Of a DNA stretch of 64,000 nucleotides, positions 1 to 7,011 are shown piece after piece. Under the pieces are notes generated by a model. That model was given only the letters and a program-made list of their open reading frames with translations, did no database searches and was not told the DNA's origin. The stretch is from Paenibacillus aceti (lineage in GTDB: Bacteria; Bacillota; Bacilli; Paenibacillales; Paenibacillaceae), in NCBI RefSeq assembly GCF_003614185.1, contig NZ_KZ987724.1, forward strand, positions 2,986,171 through 3,050,170, given 5' to 3'. Every line of letters starts with the position of its first letter. The stretch's first letter is position 1. The translations under genes and the position numbers were made by a program.

Positions 1-1183
1 TAGTTACCGGCTTGCGGGCAAAGCTCATCATCTCAATGACCGGTTTATCCTTCTCTTCCGTCGCCTTAACTTGATCCAGTTCTGCTGTAGTAGCTGGCAA
101 CACTAGACCGTCTTTGGAACGAAGCTTCTGAGCGTCGGTACCGGATAACCATTTCATCAATTCGAAGGCTTCTTCTTTATGCTTCGTCTTCGAGTTCATC
201 GCCCAGCCTGCAGCTGCGATAATACTTGCGCGGTCACCATTCGGGCCCTCTGGAATTAGCGCGGAACCATACTCTACATTCGATTTATCCAAGTCAGACT
301 TGATCCAGCGTCCCGTAATCATCATAGCCAGCTTATCCGTCATGAACATCGAGGAGTCGCCGCCCATCGTCTCCGTATCTTGCGGAGTCGGGGAGACTCT
401 GTTCGCGCCGATGGACAGGTCTACGTATTGCTCCATCGCTTGAACCGTCTTATCGCTATTCATGAAGCCTTCCGCCTTAGTGCCTTCTTCGTTCGCAATA
501 TCTGTTCCATATGCCCACAGATAAGTGTAGATCGGGTATTCCCAAGTTCCTGCGTTAAAGCCGAATTGGGTGTACTTGCCGTTCTCTTGCTTCGTCAGCT
601 TCTTCGCTGTCGTGATCAGATCATCCCAAGTCCAGTCATCGCTTGGATAAGCTACGCCCGCTTCGTCAAAGATACGCTTGTTATACCATAGAGCCAGCGG
701 ATTGAAGTCCTTCGGCAGGTAGTACAATTTGCCGTTGATACGCTCCATATCGATCAGATCCTGCTGATACATGTTCAAATCGAAGGATTGATCCTTCGCA
801 ACATAATCATCAAGCGGCTCAACCACGCCTTTATCTACATAAGCGTAGAAGTCGCCTTCGCCGATCAGGAACACGTCAGGAGCCGTACCACTAGCGAGCG
901 AAGTCGTCAGCTTGGTCGCATAACCGTCGCCAGGGACTGGCTCGAACTTCACTTCGATATTAGGGTGAGCGGCATTGAATTCATCAGCCAGCTTTTGTTC
1001 ACTGGAGCTGCTGTTTACGTCTCCCCAAGTAGTGAAGGTAAGCTGAACCTTCTCTTTGCTACCGCTGTTGCCCGCAGCCCCATTGCTTCCTGTATTAGCT
1101 GCATTGCCACCTGAAGAACAAGCGGACAGTAACAGAACCGAGCTTAGAATCGTTGCCATTGCAATAGACCATTTCTTTTTCAT
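1..1183 (-). CDS. Sugar ABC transporter substrate-binding lipoprotein (partial)
   Basis: Extracellular solute-binding protein of a CUT1-type sugar importer, anchored outside the membrane as a lipoprotein. It starts at ATG 1183, preceded by GGGAGGT about 9 nt upstream. The N-terminus reads MKKKWSIAMATILSS and has a lipobox ending SACSS, followed by a Gly/Asn/Ser-rich linker and a binding-protein fold (TFTTWGDVNSS, then PNIEVKFEPVPGDGY and APDVFLIGEGDFYAY). The gene runs off the left edge with about 394 codons visible, so the C-terminus is not seen. It lies 33 nt after the GH65 gene on the same strand, so the two are probably co-transcribed and the ligand is likely a glucosyl disaccharide or maltodextrin; that assignment is inferred from the neighbour. 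Permeases, if any, would lie outside the window. Confidence 0.9.
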   Translation of the reverse strand, partial: MKKKWSIAMATILSSVLLLSACSSGGNAANTGSNGAAGNSGSKEKVQLTFTTWGDVNSSSSEQKLADEFNAAHPNIEVKFEPVPGDGYATKLTTSLASGTAPDVFLIGEGDFYAYVDKGVVEPLDDYVAKDQSFDLNMYQQDLIDMERINGKLYYLPKDFNPLALWYNKRIFDEAGVAYPSDDWTWDDLITTAKKLTKQENGKYTQFGFNAGTWEYPIYTYLWAYGTDIANEEGTKAEGFMNSDKTVQAMEQYVDLSIGANRVSPTPQDTETMGGDSSMFMTDKLAMMITGRWIKSDLDKSNVEYGSALIPEGPNGDRASIIAAAGWAMNSKTKHKEEAFELMKWLSGTDAQKLRSKDGLVLPATTAELDQVKATEEKDKPVIEMMSFARKPVT

Positions 1184-1216
1184 TTCAATGACCTCCCTTA
1201 ATATTTGAATATATGA

Positions 1217-3544
1217 TTAAAAAATAGCATGACCTAGAACTTCCTGGAGTTCACCGTTAACGAATAGTTGTACCGGCTCGCTGGCCGTATTCATGATGGA
1301 AATCTCCTGGGGCGTGATGCTGATCTCCAATAGCTTGCCCTGCCAGTGCAGCGGGAAGCTCAGTTTCTCCCAATGCTCTGGCAGCTTAGGCGCCAGATGA
1401 AGCTGGCCGTCCAGCATTCTCACTCCGGCAAAGCCCATCACGACACATTCCCAGATTCCACCGAGAGATGCGGAATGAATACCGGCATCTGATGAGTGCA
1501 CCTTCGGCCCCAGATCGATTTCAGCCGCTCTCTTGAAGAGATGATAAGCCAATTCTTTGTCACCGAAGTCGCTGGCCAGAATCGAGTGGGTCGACAAGGA
1601 CAAGGATGAGTCATGCAGCGTCTTCTCCTCGTAATACTCGTAGTTTGCCAGCTTCACTTCAGGGGGGAATTTATTTTCCAGCAAGAAGAACAGCATCATG
1701 ATATCCGCCTGCTTCGAAATCTGCATATTCCCAACCTGATCCAGGTTGTAATCATTGAATATGCTGCCCACTTTTTCCTGATCCTAGTAAGGCGTAAGAT
1801 CTATAATTTCTTTTTGCAAATACGTATCGTCCTGCGGAATAATCTTGTTCTCATTCGGCTGTGGCAGATAGATCAGATCCAGCTTGCTCTCCCATACCTT
1901 CCGCGCCTCCTGCAAGTTAAGCAGCTCATCATAACGCTGGAACAGCTCAGGGCGTTCTTCTTGTAGCTTGCTGTAATATTCCAACGCCAGCTCGATATTG
2001 AAATGTGCCATGTAATTCGTGAAGGCGTTGTTGTCCACATGCTCTTTGTATTCGTCCGGACCAACGACCTCGTTAATCTCATACCGTCCTTCGGCTTCGT
2101 CCCACTCCAAGCGACTAGCCCAGAATATCGCCGTATCGAAGATCATCTCGTAACCGTAGCGCTCCATGAAATCCTCATCCCCAGTTGCCCGGAAATAATG
2201 CCATACGGCATAGGCAATATCGGAGGTAATATGCTGTTCGATAAAGCCGGACCAGATCTTCGTCTGCTCGCCTGTGACAATATCCACCGCGCCCCAGACC
2301 GGCGTCACTTCACCATCGGATGGCCAAGCAGCTTCCCAAGGATACATCGCTCCGGCATAGCCGTTCTCCTTCGCCTTGCGACGTGCCCCTTCAAGACCCA
2401 GATAACGGTATTCCAGCAGCGAACGTGCCGTCCTCGGATTACTGTAAATGTAGAATGGCAGGATGAAGATTTCCGTATCCCAGAAGGAATGTCCCTTGTA
2501 GCCTTCACCGCTCAGCCCCTTCGCGCCGATTCCCATTCTCCGATCATGGGCTGGCGTCATAACAACGAGATGGTACAGAGCGAAGCGTAGGGCCAAAAGG
2601 TCAAAGGAATTCTTCGATTCGATCATAATTCCGTATTCCTTCCACACCCTCGCCCAAGCGGCAGCATGATTACGGAACAGCGCATCATAGCCTGTAGCAT
2701 ACATGCTCTTCAAATCGTTAAGCGCATGCTCTCTCATCACTGGCAAGCTGTATTCTTGCATATAGGCTTGATCACGACTGGTATGAACCGTTGATATCTT
2801 CTCGAAGCTGAGGGTCTGTCCTTCTTGCAGCTCCACGCTGTAAGCGACTGCCACCTTGCGGCGCTCGATCTCCATTACCGGACTAATCTCAATTTCTTGG
2901 CCGTCCAGCTTCAAGCGATGGGCAGTACCAATGACAAAATCAACTTTGGATTCGGTCGTCGTCTGGATCAGTTCCAAGTATTTCTTATCATAGATCCGTT
3001 TCTCACCCTCATGGAAATGCTGGCTGCCGCTGTTCGTGAGCTGGGCATCGATGCCGGAGGCGATCGATAATTTCACCGCTCCACTTAAAGCCTTCACTTC
3101 TACCTTCATGCCGATCAAATGTAGATGATCCAGAGATACGAATCTACGGAATGTAAATTGCAGCTGCTTGCCTTCCTCATTGCTCCAGATCAAGGAACGA
3201 ACCAGCTCCGCATCACGCAGGTTCAAGCTACGGCTGTACTCGGTCACTTCTCCCTGCTCCAGAGTGAACCGTTTACCGTCAATCCGGATATCCAATGCGG
3301 TTACATCCGCCGCATTCGGCAGCTCACTCACTTCAAACTCATCGAAGCGATTAAAAGTACCGTTCACGAACAGATTGCGCTTCTCTCCTACATAGGATTC
3401 TTCGGCGGCGGAACGCAGTCCCATATAGCCGTTGCCTAGAGACATTACAGCTTCGCACTTTCCGAGCGCAAGAGCCTGAAAGCTCTCCTCTGTAACTACC
3501 CAATCCGATGCTCCGTCCGGCAGTTTCTTGTTGTATTTTAGCAT
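1217..3544 (-). pseudogene. GH65 disaccharide phosphorylase, interrupted by in-frame TAG
   Basis: Glycoside hydrolase family 65 (maltose/kojibiose/trehalose phosphorylase type), a cytoplasmic enzyme that splits a glucosyl disaccharide with phosphate. The start is ATG 3544 with AAAGGA 9 nt upstream. One reading frame spans 775 codons, close to the usual size of the family, but codon 587 is TAG (1784-1786), between DLTPY and DQEKVGSIFNDYN. The first part carries the GH65 core and the catalytic acid region (NEVVGPDEYKEHVDNN). The part after the stop carries the phosphate-binding region (HSSDAGIHSASLGG) and the C-terminal beta domain. A truncated product would therefore lack the phosphate site. 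The remainder could only be made by restart at GTG 1771 or by readthrough. No frameshift is seen and the downstream codons remain well conserved, so the lesion looks recent or is a sequence error. Substrate is not decidable here. Confidence 0.85.
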
Positions 3545-3587
3545 GGCGTAAATTCCTTTCTACTCCGAAATTTCTCTTTAAATTTTC

Positions 3588-3643
3588 TGTAAACGTTACC
3601 GAAATCGTTTTCGAAACTCAAAAAAATTCGAAACGATTCCGAA
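3588..3643. promoter_or_regulatory. cre-like site and two LacI-type operator half-copies before GH65
   Basis: Three overlapping or adjacent signals lie 44-99 bp upstream of the GH65 start. A CcpA cre-like box, TGTAAACGTTACCG, at 3588-3601 differs from the consensus TGNAANCGNWNNCA only at the last base. ACCGAAATCGTTTTCGAA at 3598-3615 matches 15 of 18 bases of the perfect palindrome at 3679-3696. TTCGAAACGATTCCGAA at 3627-3643 is a further imperfect dyad. I infer operators for the adjacent LacI protein plus catabolite control. Confidence 0.6.
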
Positions 3644-3678
3644 AAATATCCTTTTGGCTAGATTTTTATGCAAAGGTT

Positions 3679-3696
3679 TTCGAAAACGTTTTCGAA
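3679..3696. promoter_or_regulatory. Perfect 18-bp palindromic LacI-type operator
   Basis: TTCGAAAACGTTTTCGAA is its own reverse complement and has the central CG typical of LacI-family operators. It sits just after the LacI stop codon and about 135 bp upstream of the GH65 start, with two degenerate copies between. It is probably bound by the product of the adjacent lacI-type gene; this is inferred from position and symmetry. Confidence 0.7.
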
Positions 3697-3700
3697 CTTA

Positions 3701-4711
3701 TTATAAAGTCTTAATAGACTCCCTGTCAACTATTTTGAAGGGAAGAATTTTATGATACCCTGGCAAATTATCCTCCAGCATCTTGACGACCTGCTCCAGA
3801 GCCGTAAATCCGATACTCGCAAAATCCTGACAAACCGTGGATAGCTTGGGCGTTGTATAGCTGGACAGGACAATATCATCAAAGCCCATAATGGAAATGT
3901 CCTCGGGAATGCGCAAGCCAAGCTCCTTGCAGCGGTTCATAAAGCCGATCGCCATCAAATCACTGGCCACGAAGACCGCGGTTAATTGCGGATTGTCATT
4001 CAAATAGGCTTCCGTAAGCTCATAAGCCTTCTCTTCACTAAAGTTAGCTTCTATCACTCGGTTAGCAATGAACGGCATTCCCGCCTGCTCTAACGCTTCA
4101 CGATACCCCTGCTCCCGCGAAATACTGACCGTCGCATATTTATGCCCGTTCACCATGCCGATCTCACAGTGCCCTTTGCTGATCAAATACTGCACCGCCT
4201 GCCTTGCTGCCAGCAGATTATCGGTAATTACAGAGCCTGTATGTGGACCGACGGTGTGAGCATCGATGACAATACATGGAATATCGCTCTCCACCAGTTC
4301 CTCAAAATAAGGGTCTGTCGTCCGCAGACCTGAAATCACGACGCCCGCTATTTTATGATCTTTGCAGAATTGCCAGTAGGATCGATCCTGTTGCTCAGAT
4401 AAACTGCGCGTATAAATGACAACCTCATAATCATACTTGGTAGCCGCAGCGTATACTCCGCTCATAATTTGGAACATAACGCCGTCCTTACCGCTCGTCT
4501 GCTCGAAGTTGGAAATGATCAGCGCGATCGTCCTCGTTTTTTTGTGCTTGAGATTCTTCGCCAGCATATTCGGAGAATAATTCAGCTCCTGCGCTGCCTT
4601 GAGAATCTTCTGTCTGGTTGCCTCACTAACATCGCTATACCCGTTCAAGGTCTTGGAGACCGCCGAAATAGACACATTAGCATGCTTGGCCACATCTTTA
4701 ATAGATACCAT
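3701..4711 (-). CDS. LacI family transcriptional regulator
   Basis: DNA-binding sugar-responsive repressor. The N-terminal LacI helix-turn-helix and hinge are clear (SIKDVAKHANVSISAVSKTL, then SEATRQKILKAAQELNYSPN), followed by the periplasmic-binding-protein-like effector domain (TIALIISNFEQ, AGVVISGLRT, AVFVASDLMAIGFM, DISIMGFDDIVLSSYTTPKL). Start choice: ATG 4711 puts MVSIKDVAK at the N-terminus, as is usual for the family (336 aa). An upstream TTG at 4738 would add nine residues. Neither has a strong ribosome binding site. The gene precedes the GH65 gene on the same strand, and the 156-bp gap between them holds the likely operators, so it probably controls the GH65/binding-protein unit. 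Confidence 0.9.
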   Translation of the reverse strand: MVSIKDVAKHANVSISAVSKTLNGYSDVSEATRQKILKAAQELNYSPNMLAKNLKHKKTRTIALIISNFEQTSGKDGVMFQIMSGVYAAATKYDYEVVIYTRSLSEQQDRSYWQFCKDHKIAGVVISGLRTTDPYFEELVESDIPCIVIDAHTVGPHTGSVITDNLLAARQAVQYLISKGHCEIGMVNGHKYATVSISREQGYREALEQAGMPFIANRVIEANFSEEKAYELTEAYLNDNPQLTAVFVASDLMAIGFMNRCKELGLRIPEDISIMGFDDIVLSSYTTPKLSTVCQDFASIGFTALEQVVKMLEDNLPGYHKILPFKIVDRESIKTL

Positions 4712-4959
4712 GTTTTCTGCACTACCATCCTTATTCAATTTTCATTTACTTTCTGATTCGTTTTCATTATAGCATATAGGTCAAAAGCAGGAAAAAAAGC
4801 CGGTAAAGCTTTATAGGGAGTAATTTAAAAGGTCATATTATTCCAAACAACATGAATCCGATCGCGTTGATCGCAAGATTAGCAAACATATGGACCATCC
4901 TTTAAGCGGCTTTTGCGATTCGATATATTAAATTTCTATACTCGCCCCTTAATGACCTC

Positions 4960-5012
4960 CAAAAAAAAGAAAACGCCCCGGTGTTATTACAACACCAGAA
5001 GCGATTTCCTCA
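4960..5012 (-). terminator. Rho-independent terminator of merR-trx
   Basis: Read on the minus strand, an imperfect stem (GGTGTT/AACACC with flanking pairs ending GGGGCG) is followed by TTTTC and a run of eight T. It lies directly downstream of the thioredoxin gene stop. Confidence 0.75.
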
Positions 5013-5022
5013 TTCATAAGCT

Positions 5023-5343
5023 TTATGATGCATAACGGGTCAGCGCTGCTTGATACGCGCTCTTTGGCCGCAGTCCAATCAGTTTATCCTTAGGTTCTCC
5101 GTTATAAAAGATGATTACCGTCGGCATGGACATGATGCCGAATTGAGCAGCAAGATCTGGGGATTCGTCACAATCCACCTGGTAAACATCGAGACGCCCC
5201 GCTTCCTCTTGACTCAGCTCTTCCAAAATAGGAATCAGCGCTTTGCAGGGAGGGCACCAGCTAGCCCCAAATTCGACAAGCGTGGCTCCATTCTGTTTAA
5301 TCGCATTTTGAAAGCTGGCTCCATCTATTCGTTGTAAACTCAT
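5023..5343 (-). CDS. Thioredoxin family protein
   Basis: Small cytoplasmic thiol-disulfide oxidoreductase, 106 aa, the normal length for a single thioredoxin domain. The redox motif is WCPPCK (the classical enzyme has WCGPC, so the dipeptide between the cysteines is Pro-Pro), and the cis-proline loop is SMPTV. The start ATG 5343 has GGAGG 7-8 nt upstream, and the stop of the MerR gene lies two bases before it, so the two are translated from one message. The pairing suggests a MerR-controlled stress response. Whether it is a housekeeping thioredoxin or a dedicated reductase cannot be told. Confidence 0.9.
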   Translation of the reverse strand: MSLQRIDGASFQNAIKQNGATLVEFGASWCPPCKALIPILEELSQEEAGRLDVYQVDCDESPDLAAQFGIMSMPTVIIFYNGEPKDKLIGLRPKSAYQAALTRYAS

Positions 5344-5345
5344 TT

Positions 5346-5717
5346 TTATTCCTCCATTTCATCCCATTGTCGTTCATCCAGAATCGATTGCATGCGCTCC
5401 TCCAGATTCATCTTGATATGATTCAGCTGGTTTATTTGCGCCTCGATCTCAGCTATTTTTTGGCGGAATATCGGGAAAACCTCTGTGCAAAACGCCTCTT
5501 TGTTTTTCATAACGCAATTCAGGAAACCGGCAATCTGCTCGGTCGTCAATCCAAGATTCAGATATAACTGGATCGTGCGCACCTGTTCTTCTGCGAATAT
5601 GGAATAGTCCCGGTAGCCGTTCTCGTCTCGAGCAGGCTTAAGCAATCCTTGTTGCTCATAATATCGCAGTGAACGGACGCTGACGCCAGTACGGGCTGCA
5701 AGTTCTCCGATTTTCAT
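5346..5717 (-). CDS. MerR family transcriptional regulator
   Basis: 123-aa MerR-type activator/repressor. The winged helix-turn-helix is at the N-terminus (MKIGELAARTGVSVRSLRYY, then EQQGLLKPARDENGYRDYS), followed by the dimerisation coiled coil (about residues 75-115). Start choice: ATG 5717 has AGGAGG 9 nt upstream; the frame is open further upstream but that would add a non-family extension. The effector region has two cysteines (FLNCVMKNKEAFC) that could sense thiol-reactive compounds or metals; this is inferred. It is co-transcribed with the thioredoxin gene and has its own MerR-type promoter just upstream, so it is very likely autoregulated. Confidence 0.88.
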   Translation of the reverse strand: MKIGELAARTGVSVRSLRYYEQQGLLKPARDENGYRDYSIFAEEQVRTIQLYLNLGLTTEQIAGFLNCVMKNKEAFCTEVFPIFRQKIAEIEAQINQLNHIKMNLEERMQSILDERQWDEMEE

Positions 5718-5751
5718 GCTATCTGGCCTCCTAGATGAACGATTCGATTTC

Positions 5752-5783
5752 ATTGTAAACCCTGACATTAGTGTCAAGGTCAA
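5752..5783 (-). promoter_or_regulatory. MerR-type promoter with 20-bp spacer and dyad operator
   Basis: On the minus strand TTGACC (-35, 5778-5783) and TACAAT (-10, 5752-5757) are separated by 20 bp. A dyad, ACCTTGACA and TGTCAGGGT around CTAA, fills the spacer. An overlong spacer with a central dyad is the hallmark of MerR-activated promoters, here driving merR-trx itself. Confidence 0.75.
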
Positions 5784-5843
5784 GGGGATTTTGACTATTT
5801 TAATTTTCCATAATTTATAGTTGATAGTTGCATCCGTTGAATC

Positions 5844-6710
5844 TTATTTTCTTCTCTTGGATTTACCTTTAGAGCTCTTACCCCATTGGGGCCAGCGATG
5901 CGGCGGCACATGCTGGAGCATCGTATGGAACACCGTTCCCCACTGCTCTTCATTCAGTCTACCTATGGGATATTCCTGATTCACCTTCAACATTCTAACC
6001 AGCCTCGCAATCTGGGGAGGAGTAAACACACCCGATAGAGCCGCAAATAACGGTAGCCGTGGATCCCGCAGTCCGTAAGCTGCCAACGACGTAAACTTCG
6101 GCTGATGCTGTGTAAGAACGAAAGGCTCCTCCCTTCGCTGGATGAGAAGGATGGCGGAATCCACTTGGGGAGGCGGTGCAAAATGATGAGGAGAAACCGT
6201 TCGCACAAGCCGGATTTCATATTGCATTCTCCAGCTCAAAATGCGCGGATCTATAATAGGAACTGCTGTAAAACGTTTGGCTGCCCCCTTCTCCACAAGC
6301 AGTACGGCTCGCTGCAGCGGAACTCCGGGATGATCCAATAACTTCCCCAAAATCGGAGTAGTTATTGAATAAGGAATATTGGCGACAACAGTAAAAGGAC
6401 TTCTAGGGAGAGAGACCTCCAAGAAATCAGATTGCTTGATGCGAATGTTGCTTCTATCCTGCATCTTGCTGAAGAGTCTGTCAATAAATGCCGAATCTGT
6501 CTCTATGGCAAGTACATGTGCCGCTATCTCTGCAAGCGGATAGGTTAATGCCCCCGTCCCGGCCCCGATATCGAGAACGGTATCAGTAGGGCTAATCTTA
6601 GCCAAAGCGATCATATCATGAATCAGCCGTTTGCTGATTAATAGATGCTGCGCGGAAAAGTTGGATTCTTTCTTCCAATTTTCACGATGATTTTTATTAT
6701 TTTCAGACAC
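5844..6710 (-). CDS. erm: Erm-type 23S rRNA (adenine-N6)-methyltransferase
   Basis: SAM-dependent enzyme that methylates A2058 of 23S rRNA in Erm families, giving macrolide-lincosamide-streptogramin B resistance. Evidence: SAM motif I (VLDIGAGTGALT), catalytic motif NIPYSITTP, the Erm(D)/Erm(34)-like start NFSAQHLLISKRLI, and an Erm-like C-terminal helical part (FTPPQIARLVRMLKVNQEYP and EEQWGTVFHTMLQHV) with a basic tail. The absence of KsgA-type signatures and the resemblance to Erm(D) argue against a housekeeping dimethyladenosine transferase. Start choice: GTG 6710 has GAGGTG 7 nt upstream (288 aa); ATG 6725 in frame has no good ribosome site but overlaps the stop of a short upstream ORF (ATGA). 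The leader peptide and hairpin ahead of it suggest drug-inducible expression. Confidence 0.85.
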   Translation of the reverse strand: MSENNKNHRENWKKESNFSAQHLLISKRLIHDMIALAKISPTDTVLDIGAGTGALTYPLAEIAAHVLAIETDSAFIDRLFSKMQDRSNIRIKQSDFLEVSLPRSPFTVVANIPYSITTPILGKLLDHPGVPLQRAVLLVEKGAAKRFTAVPIIDPRILSWRMQYEIRLVRTVSPHHFAPPPQVDSAILLIQRREEPFVLTQHQPKFTSLAAYGLRDPRLPLFAALSGVFTPPQIARLVRMLKVNQEYPIGRLNEEQWGTVFHTMLQHVPPHRWPQWGKSSKGKSKRRK

Positions 6711-6721
6711 CAAAAAGCACC

Positions 6722-6778
6722 TCATTCATTCGTATAGTAATGAAAAAGGTACAGCACAAATAATCCTGCGCATTTCAT
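6722..6778 (-). CDS. Candidate short leader ORF (18 codons) overlapping erm start
   Basis: Reads MKCAGLFVLYLFHYYTNE and stops at a TGA that overlaps ATG 6725 of the erm frame, allowing translational coupling. LFVL at residues 6-9 and HY at 13-14 fall at the same positions as IFVI and HY in the ErmC leader as I remember it. The ribosome binding site is weak (CAGG about 10 nt upstream) and the ORF lies in the 3' arm of the attenuator, so it may be fortuitous. Confidence 0.35.
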   Translation of the reverse strand: MKCAGLFVLYLFHYYTNE

Positions 6779-6827
6779 AAGAAAATGCCTGGATTTAGAT
6801 GTTCTGTACCTTCATTAACGAATACGT
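6731..6827 (-). promoter_or_regulatory. Attenuator hairpin in the erm leader
   Basis: Minus-strand RNA can fold into a long imperfect hairpin. The outer arms CGTAT.../...ATACG and TTAATG/CATTA flank AAGGTACAG (6812-6804) pairing with CTGTACCTT (6756-6748), with inner pairs AATCC/GGATT and GCATTT/AAATGC. CTGTACC is followed by TTTTT, so the hairpin can act as a transcription terminator. The 5' arm overlaps the end of the RIR leader peptide ORF. CTGTACCT could alternatively pair with the erm ribosome site region AGGTGC. Confidence 0.65.
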
Positions 6828-6847
6828 ATGAATGCGATGCAATACAT
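6815..6847 (-). CDS. Erm leader peptide MYCIAFIRIR
   Basis: Ten-residue ORF MYCIAFIRIR with AAGGGAGG about 11 nt upstream of its ATG, placed 105 nt before the erm gene. It ends in Arg-Ile-Arg. Arg/Lys-X-Arg/Lys is the known macrolide-dependent arrest motif, seen in the MRLR of the ErmD/ErmK leader. Its last codons form the beginning of the 5' arm of the attenuator hairpin, so a ribosome arrested at RIR would prevent that hairpin from forming. The ORF is too short to be certain from sequence alone. Confidence 0.6.
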   Translation of the reverse strand: MYCIAFIRIR

Positions 6848-6961
6848 GTAAGGACAATCCTCCCTTATATGAAACGGATCCTATTACAAGTACAGTATAG
6901 CATAGCCCCTCCGCCGATCTCATGGGGAATCTTCAATATAACGATTCTTTACCATCAGCAA

Positions 6962-6999
6962 ACTTGTGAAAAAACCTCTCAAGAGGTTTTTTCACAAGT
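6962..6999 (-). terminator. Terminator with perfect 18-bp arms
   Basis: ACTTGTGAAAAAACCTCT is followed after CA by its exact reverse complement, a 38-bp near-continuous dyad immediately after the oxidoreductase stop codon. T-runs lie inside the stem on both strands, so it may stop transcription from either side. It also insulates the erm leader from readthrough. Confidence 0.75.
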
Positions 7000-7011
7000 C
7001 CGTATTGACTG

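Noticed and set aside
1771-1771. GTG 1771 as the true start of an independent gene
   Set aside because: The frame before it is continuous with the GH65 gene except for one TAG, and no ribosome site precedes it; the pieces are one broken gene.
6726-6773. Third possible erm leader ORF, MRRIICAVPFSLLYE
   Set aside because: It has no ribosome site and starts five bases into another candidate ORF; MRR does not satisfy the Arg-X-Arg pattern as well as RIR.
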